This document shows, piece by piece, positions 24,968 to 38,138 of a stretch of 64,000 nt of DNA. The first letter of the stretch is position 1. Every line of letters starts with the position of its first letter. The translations under genes and the position numbers were made by a program. The notes under the pieces are model-generated. The model was not told where the DNA came from. It was given only the letters and a program-made list of their open reading frames with translations, and ran no database searches. Where the stretch lies: contig JAZBRI010000003.1 in the NCBI GenBank assembly GCA_036874045.1, forward strand, positions 632,501 to 696,500, read 5' to 3'. The DNA comes from Cymodocea nodosa. Lineage: Eukaryota > Streptophyta > Magnoliopsida > Alismatales > Cymodoceaceae.

Positions 24968-27900
24968 TCAAAGTAACTGGCGAAGCTGCTGATTTTCTCT
25001 GCGTAATGACTGGACTTCTTTTGTCAATTCGTCTAGCTTTTCTAGAACCGGGCTTAGCAAGCTTGACATCTCCAACTATTTTTAGAAGAATTACGAGGGT
25101 CAGTAACGTAAGAATCAAAGAAGGATACTATAAGTAAGTGTTTTCAATCAGTACCTCCTGCATATGGAATTGTCTTAGAACCTCAATGTGAAGATTTCGC
25201 ACGTCTTCATGGATGGATTGCTGCATGGATCCCAAAGCCTCTTCAAGTGTACGCTGGACCAACTGGAGTGAAAAGGAAGTTGCTCCATGTTGAAGACTTG
25301 ATCGGGGTGCATCCACCTGTAGTTCAGGCACAGTTCCCTGTAGTAGTAAATATCGGTTTCAGTTACCGTTTTTGTTAGTTATCAAGCAAAATCATATATT
25401 AGTTACATTTACCGAAGAAAGAGTCCCCATCCCTGAGGAACCTGTCAGATCTTGCTTAGAAAGCAAGGACGAAATCTCTTCTCGGGTTTCAGTACCTGTT
25501 TTCTTTGATTTTGGAGAACTTACTGTTGAAGCTGTTCTATCAATGAAAGAAGATGTTGTGCTTAGCCGCTCTGCATATGTAGAATACCTCCGTGGAAGAG
25601 CTGGTGGTACCGAGACTGGTTCAAGATTTGACTGCTCAGCTGGAAACTTGGACCCTAATGAAGCTGATATAGATGTATGAGCAGAAGATTCCGAAAAACT
25701 AGAAGTAATGTCATGACCAAAACTAACTTTGGCATAATTACTTGTTAAACTTGGACTTGAATTTGTCAGATAACTGCTCAAAGAAAAATTTGTTGGTGCA
25801 GAAACATCCTGTAATCCAGCAGATACAGAGGCAGATGATACTGATCCAGTTGGTAGCATCCGGGAGAGCAAGGGGGTTGTTTGACGTCGGATGTTAACTT
25901 TGTCAGGAAATGCATTACCGCCCCATGCATCTGGAGGTGCAGGAGAGAAACATGACTCACCCCTTGATGATGCAAGAGGCGTCACATTTCGAGGTGAAAG
26001 AACTGATTTATCATCATCCTACAAAAAATTGAAATAGATTCCTTTGATTGGACTTATTGAATAGCCCTTGGACACCTAAGAATATGCAAACTATAGTAGC
26101 TAAAAAAATGGGGCATGATCTTTTGAAAAAAGGCAGGCCATTCTTGAGGCATTAAAGAATGTGGTGATGTTTATTTACGAGCTACCATACGCCTCCCTAG
26201 ATTCTATATCCCTCATACAATCAATGGTAAGAGATAGCGGAATGATAAGTATCCAAATTTCCCAGACAAACTAAACTTTGCCTTCCCTTTTAAAGCACCA
26301 GTATGATGCACAACGAATTATGATAAAAACATACTCTACCTGCATGGATGATGTACTGATTCTCCAGTCAGAGATCGGATGTGATTCATTATTTGTGTCT
26401 GAGTGTGGAAATTTCCAGATAGATGAAGGAAAAAAAGTCTTCTTGTGATTTTGTGGGCCATCCTTTTTAGCTTCATCTTGGCCATCCCACCAACTATCAA
26501 GTGATGGTGTGATTGGTTGAACATCAACCAATGGGGAGAAAACATCCATATCATCTTTTAAGTTATAATTATGGGGTGCCTGTAACTTTGAGAGAGAGCC
26601 CCTTCCCAATAAGTTGCTTTGTACTGGGGTGTCGGTTGCAGTAGCAATTGATATGGACCCAGTAGTAGAAGCCAACGATGAAGTTCGGGAACTAGTAATG
26701 CCAGTGGAGGAAGAGGTTGATACAGCCACAGAAGGAAGTGGATCAGGCATTAGGATTGACTCTTCTCCTGCACCTCCTAGAAGTGCAATCTCAGCAGTAC
26801 AATTATTCTCATTCACAGTTACAGGCTTTGATTTTTGCCAGCATAAGCTCATAACAGACTGTTCAAAGTGGAAAAACATTCAGTAAAATTATAACAATCA
26901 ATAAATACACTATCTCATAAAAAATCAATTAATACATTAATCTCACTATATGAGGTCAGCTACAGGGATCCTTTCCTTCCATACTTAATCCCATCTCTCA
27001 CTCAGCAGCATCAAACAAGGAAAACATTTAAATGTATCCATCTTTCTTTTCTTAACCATAAACTTTTCGATTAGTTACTTAATAGATGAATGACAATTAT
27101 ATTATAATTCTAGAAAATTAAGAGTACATTAAGAAACCTTTTCTAATGTAAAATCGCTTTAATTTGAAGGGTGCTACGTCATACATATATGAGCCCACAA
27201 TGCAAAAAATGGCCAAAACAAGAAACTAAAAGCATGGACGAGAGATCTTTGAAAAGTGAAAACCAGACTTGGAAATTCTTGCAGTTTGTGACTTAGAAAG
27301 ATTTTACCATATAGAGATTGCATTTCAAAAGCTAACATGAGCAATAGTCATGCCTCTAAAAACTTTTTTTTGACCGGCAACAAGGAGAAATATATTATAG
27401 GTGGTAAACAACAAGGAGGCCTACAAAACATAACATAAACCTAAAGGCTTTGGATGAGAACTAGAAGACAAACTAAGAAGCAAAAGACTTTAAGGAAAGA
27501 CTGAAACTAAAGAAAAGAAGAAATTCAGAACAATGGAAAACTAATCTCGCCACTGTCTCAAAGTGTGATGAGTGTCAAGCCAAGCTCATACGTCCACATC
27601 CTTCATCATGCCCTGTGCCTTCCATTATCTTATCCAGTCTACCATGTACTTTGAAACCTTGGATCAGAAATAAACTAATACCCTGTTTTCTTTTCAAGCC
27701 AATGTCTCCACCACACCATGTGAGAAATAGTTAGCCATATTTTCCTCTTCGACTTCTCCAATCCTCTCCTACATACCTATTGCTCCTAGAACCATGCCAT
27801 ATTCCTTTACGCCAACTGATTTAGGCTCAGCCATGCACACCAAAGTCTTCTCATTGAAAAGCAACAAAAGAATAAGTGCCATTGATTTTCCTGGTAGTCA

Positions 27901-30900
27901 CCAAAAAATTTGCAGACTAGCAAGATGGAAATCTCTCTTCTTATAGAAAAATTCTGTTGGGATCAAGCAAAAAATGGAATTTGGTGGGGATCCAATGCTT
28001 CAGATGAACTTCAACTCCACAAATTTAACCCTTGCAAAGGTCAACATCTGATGTAATGACTTGACTAAGAAGCTACCATCCTTGCTCCATTGCCATACTT
28101 GCAAGGGGTTCTCCATGGAAATCAAAGAACAATGAGAACGAAGATATCAAGGCAAATTAGTGACGATAAAAGATTCTGAATTATTTAGGTACCTATGGAA
28201 TCAAACATCTCACACTATTCTTGCCTTCTTAATAAATGGATTTCTGAAAGGACAGTGACTATGGAAGGGGCCTAAGACAGGGTGACACCCTATTTCTGTT
28301 CCCATGTTCACTTGGGGCAGAAGTTTTTAGCAGGTTATGCTTTAAAGAAGAGTGTAATGGCTTGATTAGAGGCTTTAAGCATTGAGATGCTTGATGTTTC
28401 AATAGTCACTATCCTTGGTAATGTGCTTCAAGGCAAGAATAGTGTGAGATGTTTGATAAGGATAGTGACTATTCTTGCCTTGAAGCAGGCTGAGTAAACA
28501 CAATAGCCAATCTAATCCTTCCATTTCATGCCAAAGCCTATACAGCACATTACCTATTCAAGGCAACTCTAGGAGATACCATCATATGTGTTCTCCACAT
28601 CCAATTTCCATACTAGGCCCAGTTTCCTTTGCCTGATCCTCACTTCAATGCACTTGTGAGATACCAAGAATTTATCTAAGATCTGCCTCCCCTAATAAAG
28701 GCCAACTGTTGTTCACTGATGATATTTGGTAAAAAAAAGTGTTTTTGGCTGCTCTGTGAGACACTTTGTGACGATCTTGTAAGTCTCGTTAAGGAGACTT
28801 ATTTGTCTGAACTTTCCAATATCCAAGGCATCAGATTTTTTAGGTATGAGTGTAATAAAGATTTTATCAGCCCACCCTAAGTCCTTTCAATTCCTGCAGA
28901 ATTCAGATACAATCACCACTATATCCTCTACAACCAAACCCCAGAATCTGTGGGAAAAAGCATTGTGTATCCATCTCGGCCAAGTGCCTATCTTCTGCCA
29001 TAGAGAAGACTACTTGTCATACTTCATCTTTTGAGAATTCGTCCTCTAATTGCTGAACTTGTTCTTCGAAAATCCTCTAAAGATCTAATCTGTCCAGCTC
29101 AAACAAGTGATCCTCCTCCTAAAATGTTCCTCAAAAAAAGCACTCAAAGTGGTAGTGAATGCTGACTTTGTTAGTTTAGCAATGACTTGAAATTGTAACC
29201 CAACTTACTTTGTTGATTTGCCTGCATTGAGAAGCAATCCCACGAAAGTATTTGGTATTCTTGTCCCTCACCTCTAACCAAAGTGTTCTCAATCTTTACC
29301 TCCAAGTAATTTCTTCTTTATTGAGCCAATTTTCCAACTTTGCTTTAAGTTTGATCCTGAGATTCCAATTACTTTCTACTAAGCCACCATCCACTTCTTT
29401 CCTATCTAGGTCTTCAATCAATTGACTCAACTTTAAAACATGTAGATCCCACTTGCCCAGGTCTTCTGAATCCTACCTCTTAAATTGATGCTTTAAAACC
29501 TTTAGCTTTGTACCAAAACATCTGGTTGACCACCAATCTTGCAGAAAGGCTAATGTAAGTTCCTTACATATATGCCCCCACCAACTTACAACTTTCTGTT
29601 CAACCCCCTTGATAAATAACCAAAATATTTCAAAGCAGAGTAGTCAGTGATGAATCTGACGTCATTCTAGGCAAGTTGGACACTGATCAGTCCAAACATA
29701 CCTTTTTACAATCTAGTGGCATCAACGATTTAGGGATTAGCTTGCATATTTGACCAAGTAAACCTGACCCATTGGATTGGCACGTCCATCCACTCTAGCT
29801 CCCATATAAAATGTCATTGAACTCCTGTATTCCTATGGTGATATTGGTATTGCTGAATCTCTGTAGAGAATCTTGTTATATTAAAGTCTCCATGCACCAC
29901 CATCTGCTAGAAGCCATACTGTCCAATCCTACAGAAGTTGTCCCATGAAGCATATCTTCTGCTCTACTCACAAGGATCATGTACATTAAGAACATGCCAT
30001 TCTGTATTAGAGATCTTGCGCTTTAAGCCCACAAGCACCCTACAGGTCAGAATTTCTCAGAGCGACAGGTCCAAGGAAGTCTTCCACATTGTAACGGCAC
30101 CTCCTACAGCACCTACGACATCTTTTGAGCAGTAACCTAATATTCTCTTCCAATCAATCATCTGAGTCTTAGAGAGATTTTTGATCTAGAGTTTTGTTTC
30201 TTACAAACATAATATATCTACTCCATTCTTGGACACCCTAACTTGACTAGTTTGTGCTTCACCTTATTTGGATCACCTTTATACACCAACTCACCCAGGC
30301 TTCACCTTATTTGGATCACCTTTATACACCAACTCACCCAGACTATCTTCTTCAACCTCTACACACTCCAAGCTTCTCCCTGCAACCTCTATTTGGTTGC
30401 ATCCTTCATCCACCATCACCAACCAAACCATCCGCCAAGATGGGCCCAAGCAACCGTCACCCACTAGTGAGAGATCTTCATTCCTGTAATCTCTTTTTCT
30501 CGCTGCCTCATTCACCATTGATTTTCTTTAGAAGTGTGAACCTGCTACCATTACTCCAATCATGAACACCATTCCTCCCACCAGAACCTCAATAAAGCTT
30601 TAGGATAGATTTTCCTTGAATGAAAATGAAGGAATCCCTAGCATCACATATTCCATTTTCCCCAAGGGATTCCCAATACCTAACCCCACTTTTTGGCTAT
30701 TGTTCAGATAGTCTTAAGGCTCCTAGCATGGATGGGAAGCCCTATGACCACCACTCACGCAATCAAGATAAATGAAGATGCCTCCCATGATAGACTCCAT
30801 GGGGAGAAGAAAACATCCTTTCCCTTGAACTTCTCCTGCCCTACAACATCTGTGCCAATCGCCAACCAACTCCAATCCTTCCACCTCCAAACTCACCAAT

Positions 30901-33900
30901 CATGATTTGGGGTAGAAGGCAAAATGGACTTCTTGCCATCCACCCATTTTCACTGCTAAGGGAAGAGTGAGATTGCCTAACTCTTTATCTTCTTGCCATC
31001 TCCAGCATCTCACATTGTATTTGTCCTCCACAAACTATTGTTTGGCAATGTTATGTATTTAAACATTCAAATGGAATTACAGTAATAAGCTCATACATCA
31101 ATATGCAACCAACAAGCATAACGTACAAGACCACAACCAAGAAAGCTTGCTTTCAGCTTATTAGTTTTATTCTCAAGCTCCAAGAAATCCAATATAAGAG
31201 AAAAAAAACAAAAAGGAAAATGTCAAAACTCACACCTCTATACTATTATAAGCCCGAAGAACAGTGAATGGTTGAGGCTTTCCTCGAACATCATAGAATA
31301 CCACACGGCCACTATTTGTTCCAGCTGCAAGAATATTACCATCATCTCTAAATGCCAATGATGAGAATGGTGCCTCATAAGGTGCACAATATGTTTGCTT
31401 TTTATTTGTAGAATCAAACATATAGAGCTTTTTATCAAGACCAACACTTGCAATTACCTGTAAGAAAGTGAACTATTAGCAATGACCAACTGCATCAAAA
31501 AGAAATGACAAGATATTATTCACACACACACACTGAAGTCTAATTGGTTTGAATGGATTTCTTTGTCAAGAACAAAAAAGGGGATATATTTTACATGAAG
31601 ATAAAAGCCACAATTATATGAAAAGAGAATTTTTCATGACTTGCTTAGTTCCCCTTATTTTAGACAAGCAAACTCAACAAATTCCTTTTTCATGTAGAAA
31701 AAAATAAGAGCTGCCCATTAAAAATTCCTTTGAGTTATTTACAAATCATAAATATTGAAATATGAACATCCAATTCAAAATTAATTGATGATAAGTGGAG
31801 AAACCTTTTATATTAGCTCATTCTCATCATTTTTATTAGGTTGTACTAAGTGTTATTTTTGGGAAAATATGTAGACCTACTAGAATCTTTTTGTTTTAAT
31901 ACCATATTGAAATATAGACATACAATTCAGAACTAATAATCAATGAGAAGAGAGGTCCTTTTCTATATGAAATCATTCTTATCTTTTTAATTATTCCATG
32001 TAGGACTATATTTTTCAACAATAAAAATTAAGAAATAAAGTTTTGGATTAAAAAAACATGTTTATCAAGACATCATCGAATGTTTCAACTATCAAACATT
32101 AAAACAGACAATTCCAACTGTTCAAATGGTTCCAGGAATTGTCATTGCAATTATAAAATCATAGATCAAAGTTGACAGCTAAGAAGAAGAAAGCTGAAGC
32201 CCATCTCACTATTGATAGAGTGAAGAAATAAGATGTTCACTGGAAAAGCGTACCTTGTCACTTAATGGTGAAAAGCATACACCAGTTGTTGGTGCAGAAT
32301 GCTGCTTCAACCAAGAAACCTGCCACGTGCACAAAGGAAATCTATATTCAAGAGGAACTATTCAAGTTAAGTACTACAGATAACCAAGAGCTTTTCTGAA
32401 TGGGACAATGAATGGACATCCTTGTTTACCATTTAGAATTATTACTAAGGACAGTTTGAGAAGAATGGTCAATTTTACTCTGATATCAAACTTTTTGGAG
32501 AGTTCACCAAACAAAAACTTATGATGAAATTATTTCGTATTTCATAGCAACATGACATCAAACTTATGCATCTCATTTTAATTCATTTGATAAGTAATCA
32601 TATCTAAAAAATGTGTTAGAAAATGCTGTCAATTTTAAAAAGTGAAAACAAAAATGACAATATTTTTGAAGCATATCATTGCACAATTAGATATCTAGTT
32701 AAGTACTTGACCAACAAAAATCATCTATCTTAATAAGGCATGGTAAACCAAGGTTGTTGAGGCACCTACCTGGGCGCCACCCAAGCAGACTTTCAAGTCT
32801 GCCGAGTACTTTGGCACTTAATTTTCTAGGTATAGTGGATGTGAGCGGATCTGGTTAAAGATCCATCTATGGGGAATCATATATAAGGGTTTCTTAGGGT
32901 TTAAACCCTAAAAAAATAAAAAACCCTTGTGAACCATATACAGGGGTTTGTTTAGTTATAATATGTTGACTTTTAATACAAGTAAATTTGTAAGTTTTGA
33001 CTTTTAAACAATGTTGTTGTGCTTGTTTAATTAAATGTATTATTTTTGTAATATACAATAACAATCTAAGTTATATTCCCACTACATGGGGTCATCTACA
33101 TAAATCTTTTTCTTTCATGTATTTCTATCTATTGTCAAATCTTCAATTAAATAACATTAATTTAAATTTTTTCTCACAATTCCTAATCAATTAGTTTTAA
33201 GTCTTGCTCTATTCCTTTTGGTTTCTTTTACAGCAACAATCAAAACCATAAACTCGCTATGTAGGGTCAACCATATAAATCTTTTTCTTCATGTATTTCT
33301 ATTTATAGTCAAATATTCGATTAAATTACATAAATTAAAAATTTTTCTTATAATTTCTAACAAAGTAGTTTTAGTCCCACATTTACTTTTAATTTCTTCT
33401 ACACTAACTAATTTTTCTCTCTTAACTAGTGCATTCATTGGTCACTTAAGGATGTGATTAAATCACTTAAATAGATTTTCTCTTATCTTACCTTTAGTTA
33501 TTGCAACTCCTACCCTATTTCTAATAAATCATTTTTTAGTTTAACCCTTAAAATATCACTATTCACCTTTTAAGCATAAATCTTTTAGTTCCTTTTACAC
33601 ATTATTTTCTCTCACCTAATTGGTGTATTCTTTGATCTTTTGAGGATACGAGCAAGTCAATTAAGACAATTTTTCTTATCTTACCTTTGTCCAATTCCTA
33701 CTCAATTTCTAATAAAATTATTTTTTAATATTATCACTTATCCATTTAAACATATGCATATTAACAACACAAACTTTTTATATACGATCATGCTTTACAA
33801 CCTTAGTGTTGCCAATTTTCTCAACAATACTAACTTATCTCTTATATTATTACCACAACATTAATTGAATACCACAATTATTTTTGAAAAATATAATTAA

Positions 33901-36900
33901 ATGTCTTATTTTTGGATATATATTAGGTAAATTTACATGTGTTATCGTAGGAGGCTGGGATGCAAGAAGGGTCACGGCTGTGAGATGCATGACAATAAAG
34001 GGCGGGGTGAGGGAAGAGATGCATGGTGAAGGGGGGGGGGGGGGGGAGGAGGTGATGTGTTAATTGCACAGCTAAGGGAGAGGAAAGGAATGCACAACTG
34101 AGCAAGGAGGGGCAGAAGAACTAAACTCTCTTCTCCACTAAAATCTATTACATACCACCTCTTCTCGACCAAACTCAGCCAGCAAACTTCTCCCTCTCTT
34201 TCACCTCCACGCACAACAGAATCACCCCCACTCCCACTCCTTCAGGTGTGACCAACTCCACCATCTATACAAAGAGGCACAAAGGATGGCAATCAGCACT
34301 CCTCCACCCGAACAGCCTTCCCACTACTGAACTCACTTCATGTGCAGGTCAGTTTGGACGGACAACAACTTCCAGAGCTCCCCCCATAGGCACTTGATGT
34401 TCAATGACACACAAATAGAGGAGTTGTGGGGGAGGAGAGGGAGGATGGGGCAATGATAGACACCCACAGCAATTTGTTGTGAGTGCCTACAGGGTCGTCT
34501 CTCTCTCTCTCTCTTTATGTGTGTTATTATGAAAAAAATAAACATTTAATAAGGGCACCTAGGGTGGTGAAAACTTGATTGTCTTACCACCTTAACAACC
34601 TTGTCAACATCATAAATATTTGAGTTTACAAACTTTGCCAAGTGGATACATTTAGGACATTTTATAAAAGGTAATCATACAACAACAAACAATGCCTTTC
34701 TCCCACTATTTGGGGTTGCCTAATAAAAGGTAATTATATAATAACTTATTCTTTTCATTGCAGGTTTGTGTAAAAGGTAGGAAAATAACCCAACAAAGAG
34801 AAAAATAACAAAAAAGAACCACAAACCTTAGGAGTGCGTCCTGTTGTGTCCCACAGATGAACAGATCCATCATCACCTGCTGTTACCAAAATGTGGCGAC
34901 TGGATCGAGAATAATCAAGTACTCTCAGTACCTGATCTTAAAGCACAGAAAGTGCAAATGTCAGTAATTGACGTAAGCTAATCAAAGAAGTAAGAAACAA
35001 CAATTGGTAGGAAAATATCTAACAAACCAAACAACCTGTCCAATTGGGTCCTTGAGATCAGCAGCCCGTGCACCAGAAGCAAGGTTGTGGAGGATAAGAT
35101 CACCTTTTAAACTGATGGAAGCTAAATGTTCGTCTTTAAAATTATACATGACACCCGTGATTGTATCAGTGTGGCCACTTAACTTTTTGATGCAGAGCTT
35201 CCTCTGCAAATCCCAAATTTTGACAATGCGACCACTACCTCCTGAACAAAGATAACGGGATCCTTTGTTGCTGAAGCTGATAGCAGATATAGACTCCTAT
35301 AAAATAAAAAAGTACATGCATTCAAAAGGAAATTCATTGAAGTTGCAATACTAGCATTATATCTTGTCAATAAGGATTATGTTATATGATCTTTATCTAA
35401 TACTTTGACAAGAGCTACCACATGGTGGGGTAAACAAATTGAGCACTTGTATCAATTTAATAATGGCATTCTGAGGATAACATTGACAAAAGAGGAGCAA
35501 GATACCTGATAGAAGAGGGTGACAAACTACTACGTGGCAAACATTCTTGGTAGACCTTGATAGAAAATGATACAAAGGGGGAAGACATAACAACTTTGGT
35601 ATGAGAATTTGTTATAAGTTATAATCTATAGAACATGAATTGTGAAAAAGAAATATTAAGCATGACCATCACTATCACATATAATGAAATCATTTACATA
35701 TATGATAATGCATGTGACAACCTTAGGCAACCAGCTGAACATGCCAAAGGCATGTGCCCCTTATTTGAAATGTCCTAATACGATAAAAGAATATAGACTT
35801 TGACTTGCCTAAAAGCATAATGCTCCACTGAGATAATTGGATGCAGGCATGATACCTACATAATGTTATCCTACGCATTATTTACAAATAATAAAGGTAA
35901 TGTTTTTAAATTCATACTGAAAGAAGCATTTGAGCTTTTACAAAGCTGCAGGTAAAAAAATCATTAGACCATGACTTACATCAAAACTTTCACCAGTATC
36001 ACTTCTGGAAAGAGGCAATGTTCCCATCCTTTGACCATTTTTTTGCCAAAGGGTTATCTTCTTATCATCCCCGGCACTAGCAACAACTAGGTCTACAAAA
36101 GCATAAAAAGTATTTTGTAAGGATTATGATGTACAATATCACTAAAATGGTGAAGGAACTTTAAGAGTGGATAAAAGAATTTCATATGACTGAAACAGAT
36201 GTGCATGAATGATTCCTTGATGGTGGTTATGTAAAATTGCTATTATTCAATCCAAATTGCATGAACTTGGCTTCCTTAGAATTTAGATATAGTCGAGGTT
36301 ATGATAAAATCCTATGATGCAAGAATCAAATTTTCAAGTGTTCCCAATGTCTGATACTGAAAATTAGATAAACAGAATTAGAAATTCAAGGAATCCGTAC
36401 AATATTTAACTTCCACATTGAACATATAGATAAAAAAGGAAAATTACTCAAAATTATACAACCTATAAACATTTTCTTCCGAGCACCAACTACATATCAG
36501 AGTAGCATAGTGTGATGCTATGCTACTAATAACCTATAGATGCTCCCTACTAATTGTTTCTAACTATAACTCATTGATCATGTTTACAAATTATCATGGA
36601 CCATAAAAATCTTCAGACTGCAATCTTCTTGAGAAAAACATTTCTGATGCTCCATCCAAAATGCATAATTTAAAAATTCACTTAAGTTTCCTTGTTCTCT
36701 TAATGTTGTCTCGCACTGGAGGAAAACCTTAAATCAACTCATGATTGTACTACAACCATAATTGAAATTTCATAAAAATCTACATCCAAAACTCATTGTC
36801 ACAATCCACAGAAGTAATTGAAATCTAATCAACAACTCTTCATCCTTGTCTCCTTCAACCATCATCTAGTTGCCACTGGACATGTGGATCTCTGCCCACC

Positions 36901-37500
36901 ATCTTTACCATTTCTGGTATCCTTGGTAATAGTTTCGTTATTTTTTCCATTTTACTATTTCTGGTATCCTTTTGATTAATTCAACAAATTGTTTCTTAAG
37001 GGTATTCTTGGTTAGCATAAAATTTTTTGAAACTTTAATTTTCATTTTTGGAACGAAAGTCATTGAAACTTCAAACAAGCAAAGTTGGTTGCAGTTTAAT
37101 GGTGCATATGAAATGTTAGAACGTTAACGCATTAAAACATCAGATCGCTGGTTCATAAAAAGCCACAATCTTGTGAACTGTACGTCTGAATTGCCGATTC
37201 TTTCCATCTCAAATTTATTCATTCCAAACACTACCAACCACTTCGACAAGTTGCTTCCGTAAAGCGGAAAGTAAACCTAATAATAAAAATGAAGCTCGAA
37301 ATTACAAGAACGAGGATGCAGGAGGAGAAGAACATACTGGTGTGGTTCCACTTGACGGAATTGACGAGGGCCCCCGGGGTGGGGGTGTAGCTGAGGAGGC
37401 ACGGATCGCCAGAGTCGACATTGACGTCGAAGAGTTTGACGGTGTCCCCCCCGCACGCGGCCAGGAGCGCCGTCGACCGTGTCCCCTCCGAGAAGGTCAT
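24968..37500 (-). CDS. NEDD1: NEDD1 WD40-repeat protein (gamma-tubulin complex adaptor)
   Basis: NEDD1 recruits the gamma-tubulin ring complex to microtubules, spindle and phragmoplast. Exons in transcript order: 37500-37338, 36092-35980, 35296-35036, 34931-34827, 32319-32254, 31457-31236, 26858-26340, 26018-25413, 25337-25155 and 25075-24968. They give 781 residues, close to the Arabidopsis protein. WD40 repeats cover about 1-310, with blades such as [51 protein letters not shown] and [14 protein letters not shown] (the last from [11 protein letters not shown]). A Ser/Thr-rich linker (about 345-680) follows, with [18 protein letters not shown] and [15 protein letters not shown]. The C-terminal helix (about 695-781) ends [20 protein letters not shown] and would be the gamma-tubulin-binding region. 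Introns 4 and 6 hold several retroelements. All introns are GT-AG. Confidence 0.95.
28201..28487. repeat. Nested inverted repeats at an inversion inside the L1
   Basis: Perfect 26-bp inverted repeat: 28201-28226 against 28431-28456. A second, 20-bp pair is TGCTTCAAGGCAAGAATAGT (28424-28443) against 28468-28487. A third, 16-bp pair is 28401-28416 against 28458-28473. Together they allow alternative hairpins. Confidence 0.85.
30256..30341. repeat. Perfect 43-bp tandem duplication
   Basis: The unit beginning GCTTCACCTTATTTGGATCA occurs twice without mismatch (30256-30298 and 30299-30341). It lies near the 5' side of the L1 in NEDD1 intron 6. Zero divergence indicates a recent event compared with the surrounding element. 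Confidence 0.92.
33050..33880 (-). mobile_element. Head-to-tail RTE LINE 3'-end remnants in NEDD1 intron 4
   Basis: Three truncated copies of the same RTE 3' region follow each other: about 33050-33229, 33230-33590 and 33590-33880. The first two begin with a CAACAAT/ACTACATGGGGTC-type terminus. The third begins further inside the element (compare TTCTACACTAACTAATTTT with TTTTACACATTATTTTCTC). No reverse transcriptase motif is left. Confidence 0.65.
34031..34046. repeat. Poly(G) run of 16
   Basis: Sixteen consecutive G on the plus strand, followed by AGGAGG, in NEDD1 intron 4. NEDD1 is transcribed from the other strand, so the pre-mRNA would carry poly(C). The length may vary between individuals or be a sequencing approximation. 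Confidence 0.9.
34496..34516. repeat. (TC)n microsatellite
   Basis: A short CT run in NEDD1 intron 4, next to a purine-rich stretch on the opposite strand. Confidence 0.85.
34678..34733 (-). mobile_element. Very short RTE LINE 3'-end insertion
   Basis: ACAACAACAAACAATGCCTT followed by CTCCCACTATTTGGGGTTGCC is the reverse complement of an RTE terminus. The segment is extremely 5'-truncated. Flanks TAAAAGGTAAT-ATA are repeated on both sides (34664-34677 and 34724-34738), suggesting a target-site duplication. Confidence 0.6.
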
Positions 37501-37604
37501 CCGCGCGATTCACATCCGCGATCTGGAAGAACACCTGGAATGAACGGGAAACCGCTCGCCCCCGTACCCTAATCGGAATCCTGGGTTTTTCCCAGCAGCT
37601 TGGG

Positions 37605-37611
37605 TTTTATA
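37605..37611 (-). promoter_or_regulatory. Candidate TATA box of NEDD1
   Basis: On the minus strand, GGGTATAAAACCC lies about 105 bp upstream of the NEDD1 ATG. The TATAAAA match is isolated in a GC-rich context, which makes it more credible than AT-rich matches elsewhere. Confidence 0.5.
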
Positions 37612-38138
37612 CCCTGGACGAGAGTTCAAATGGGTAGGAAGAGGGGGGAAGGGACGTGAGGGCTGCCTAAGAGTAGTTTTTTTTTGTAACAGTATTTATC
37701 TGGTAAAAGCTATTATTTTTTGTGAATTAAAATATTATAATTAGTTAAATTTTTATTTATGTTAATCTTAATAACGACATTCTATCTATATTTAAACGTA
37801 TATCTCTTTGAATTTCACATATTTCTTACTGAAATTTAAATTCTGATGTCAGTCAATTTCAATAAAACTAATAACTACTACTATTACCGTCACTTCGTAT
37901 CGGCAAGTTTATTGTTAGTGATTATTAACTTTACAGCTCTTTTTTTAAAGGAACGAGGGAAGATATGCTAAATTTAAATTTGAGTAAAATAATCAACAAA
38001 TATCTTTTTTTTGCTGTTTTAATTTTTTCATCAATTCATATAGTAAAGTTTTAAAGCTTTTCAAAATAATATGCTTCATTATTTCAAGATAAAACCACTT
38101 CGTAATATGTCCTTGGTCAAATAAAAGTACACGCTTAA

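Larger units (their letters stand above)
27366..30900 (-). mobile_element. L1 LINE in NEDD1 intron 6, decayed and internally rearranged
   Basis: Minus-strand segments include an endonuclease-region remnant (about 29400-30100), [16 protein letters not shown] and [20 protein letters not shown] (about 29200-29350), [20 protein letters not shown] (28800-28870) and [20 protein letters not shown] (28580-28660). The 3' end is marked by a T-run at 27366. A piece at about 28201-28456 reads in the opposite orientation (plus strand [10 protein letters not shown], then GAEVFSRL). Upstream limit is uncertain. Its orientation matches the host gene. Confidence 0.8.

Noticed and set aside
30243-30565. Three overlapping plus-strand frames (HLYTPTHP repeats)
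   Set aside because: Produced by the 43-bp tandem duplication and C-rich DNA within a minus-strand L1; no codon signal.
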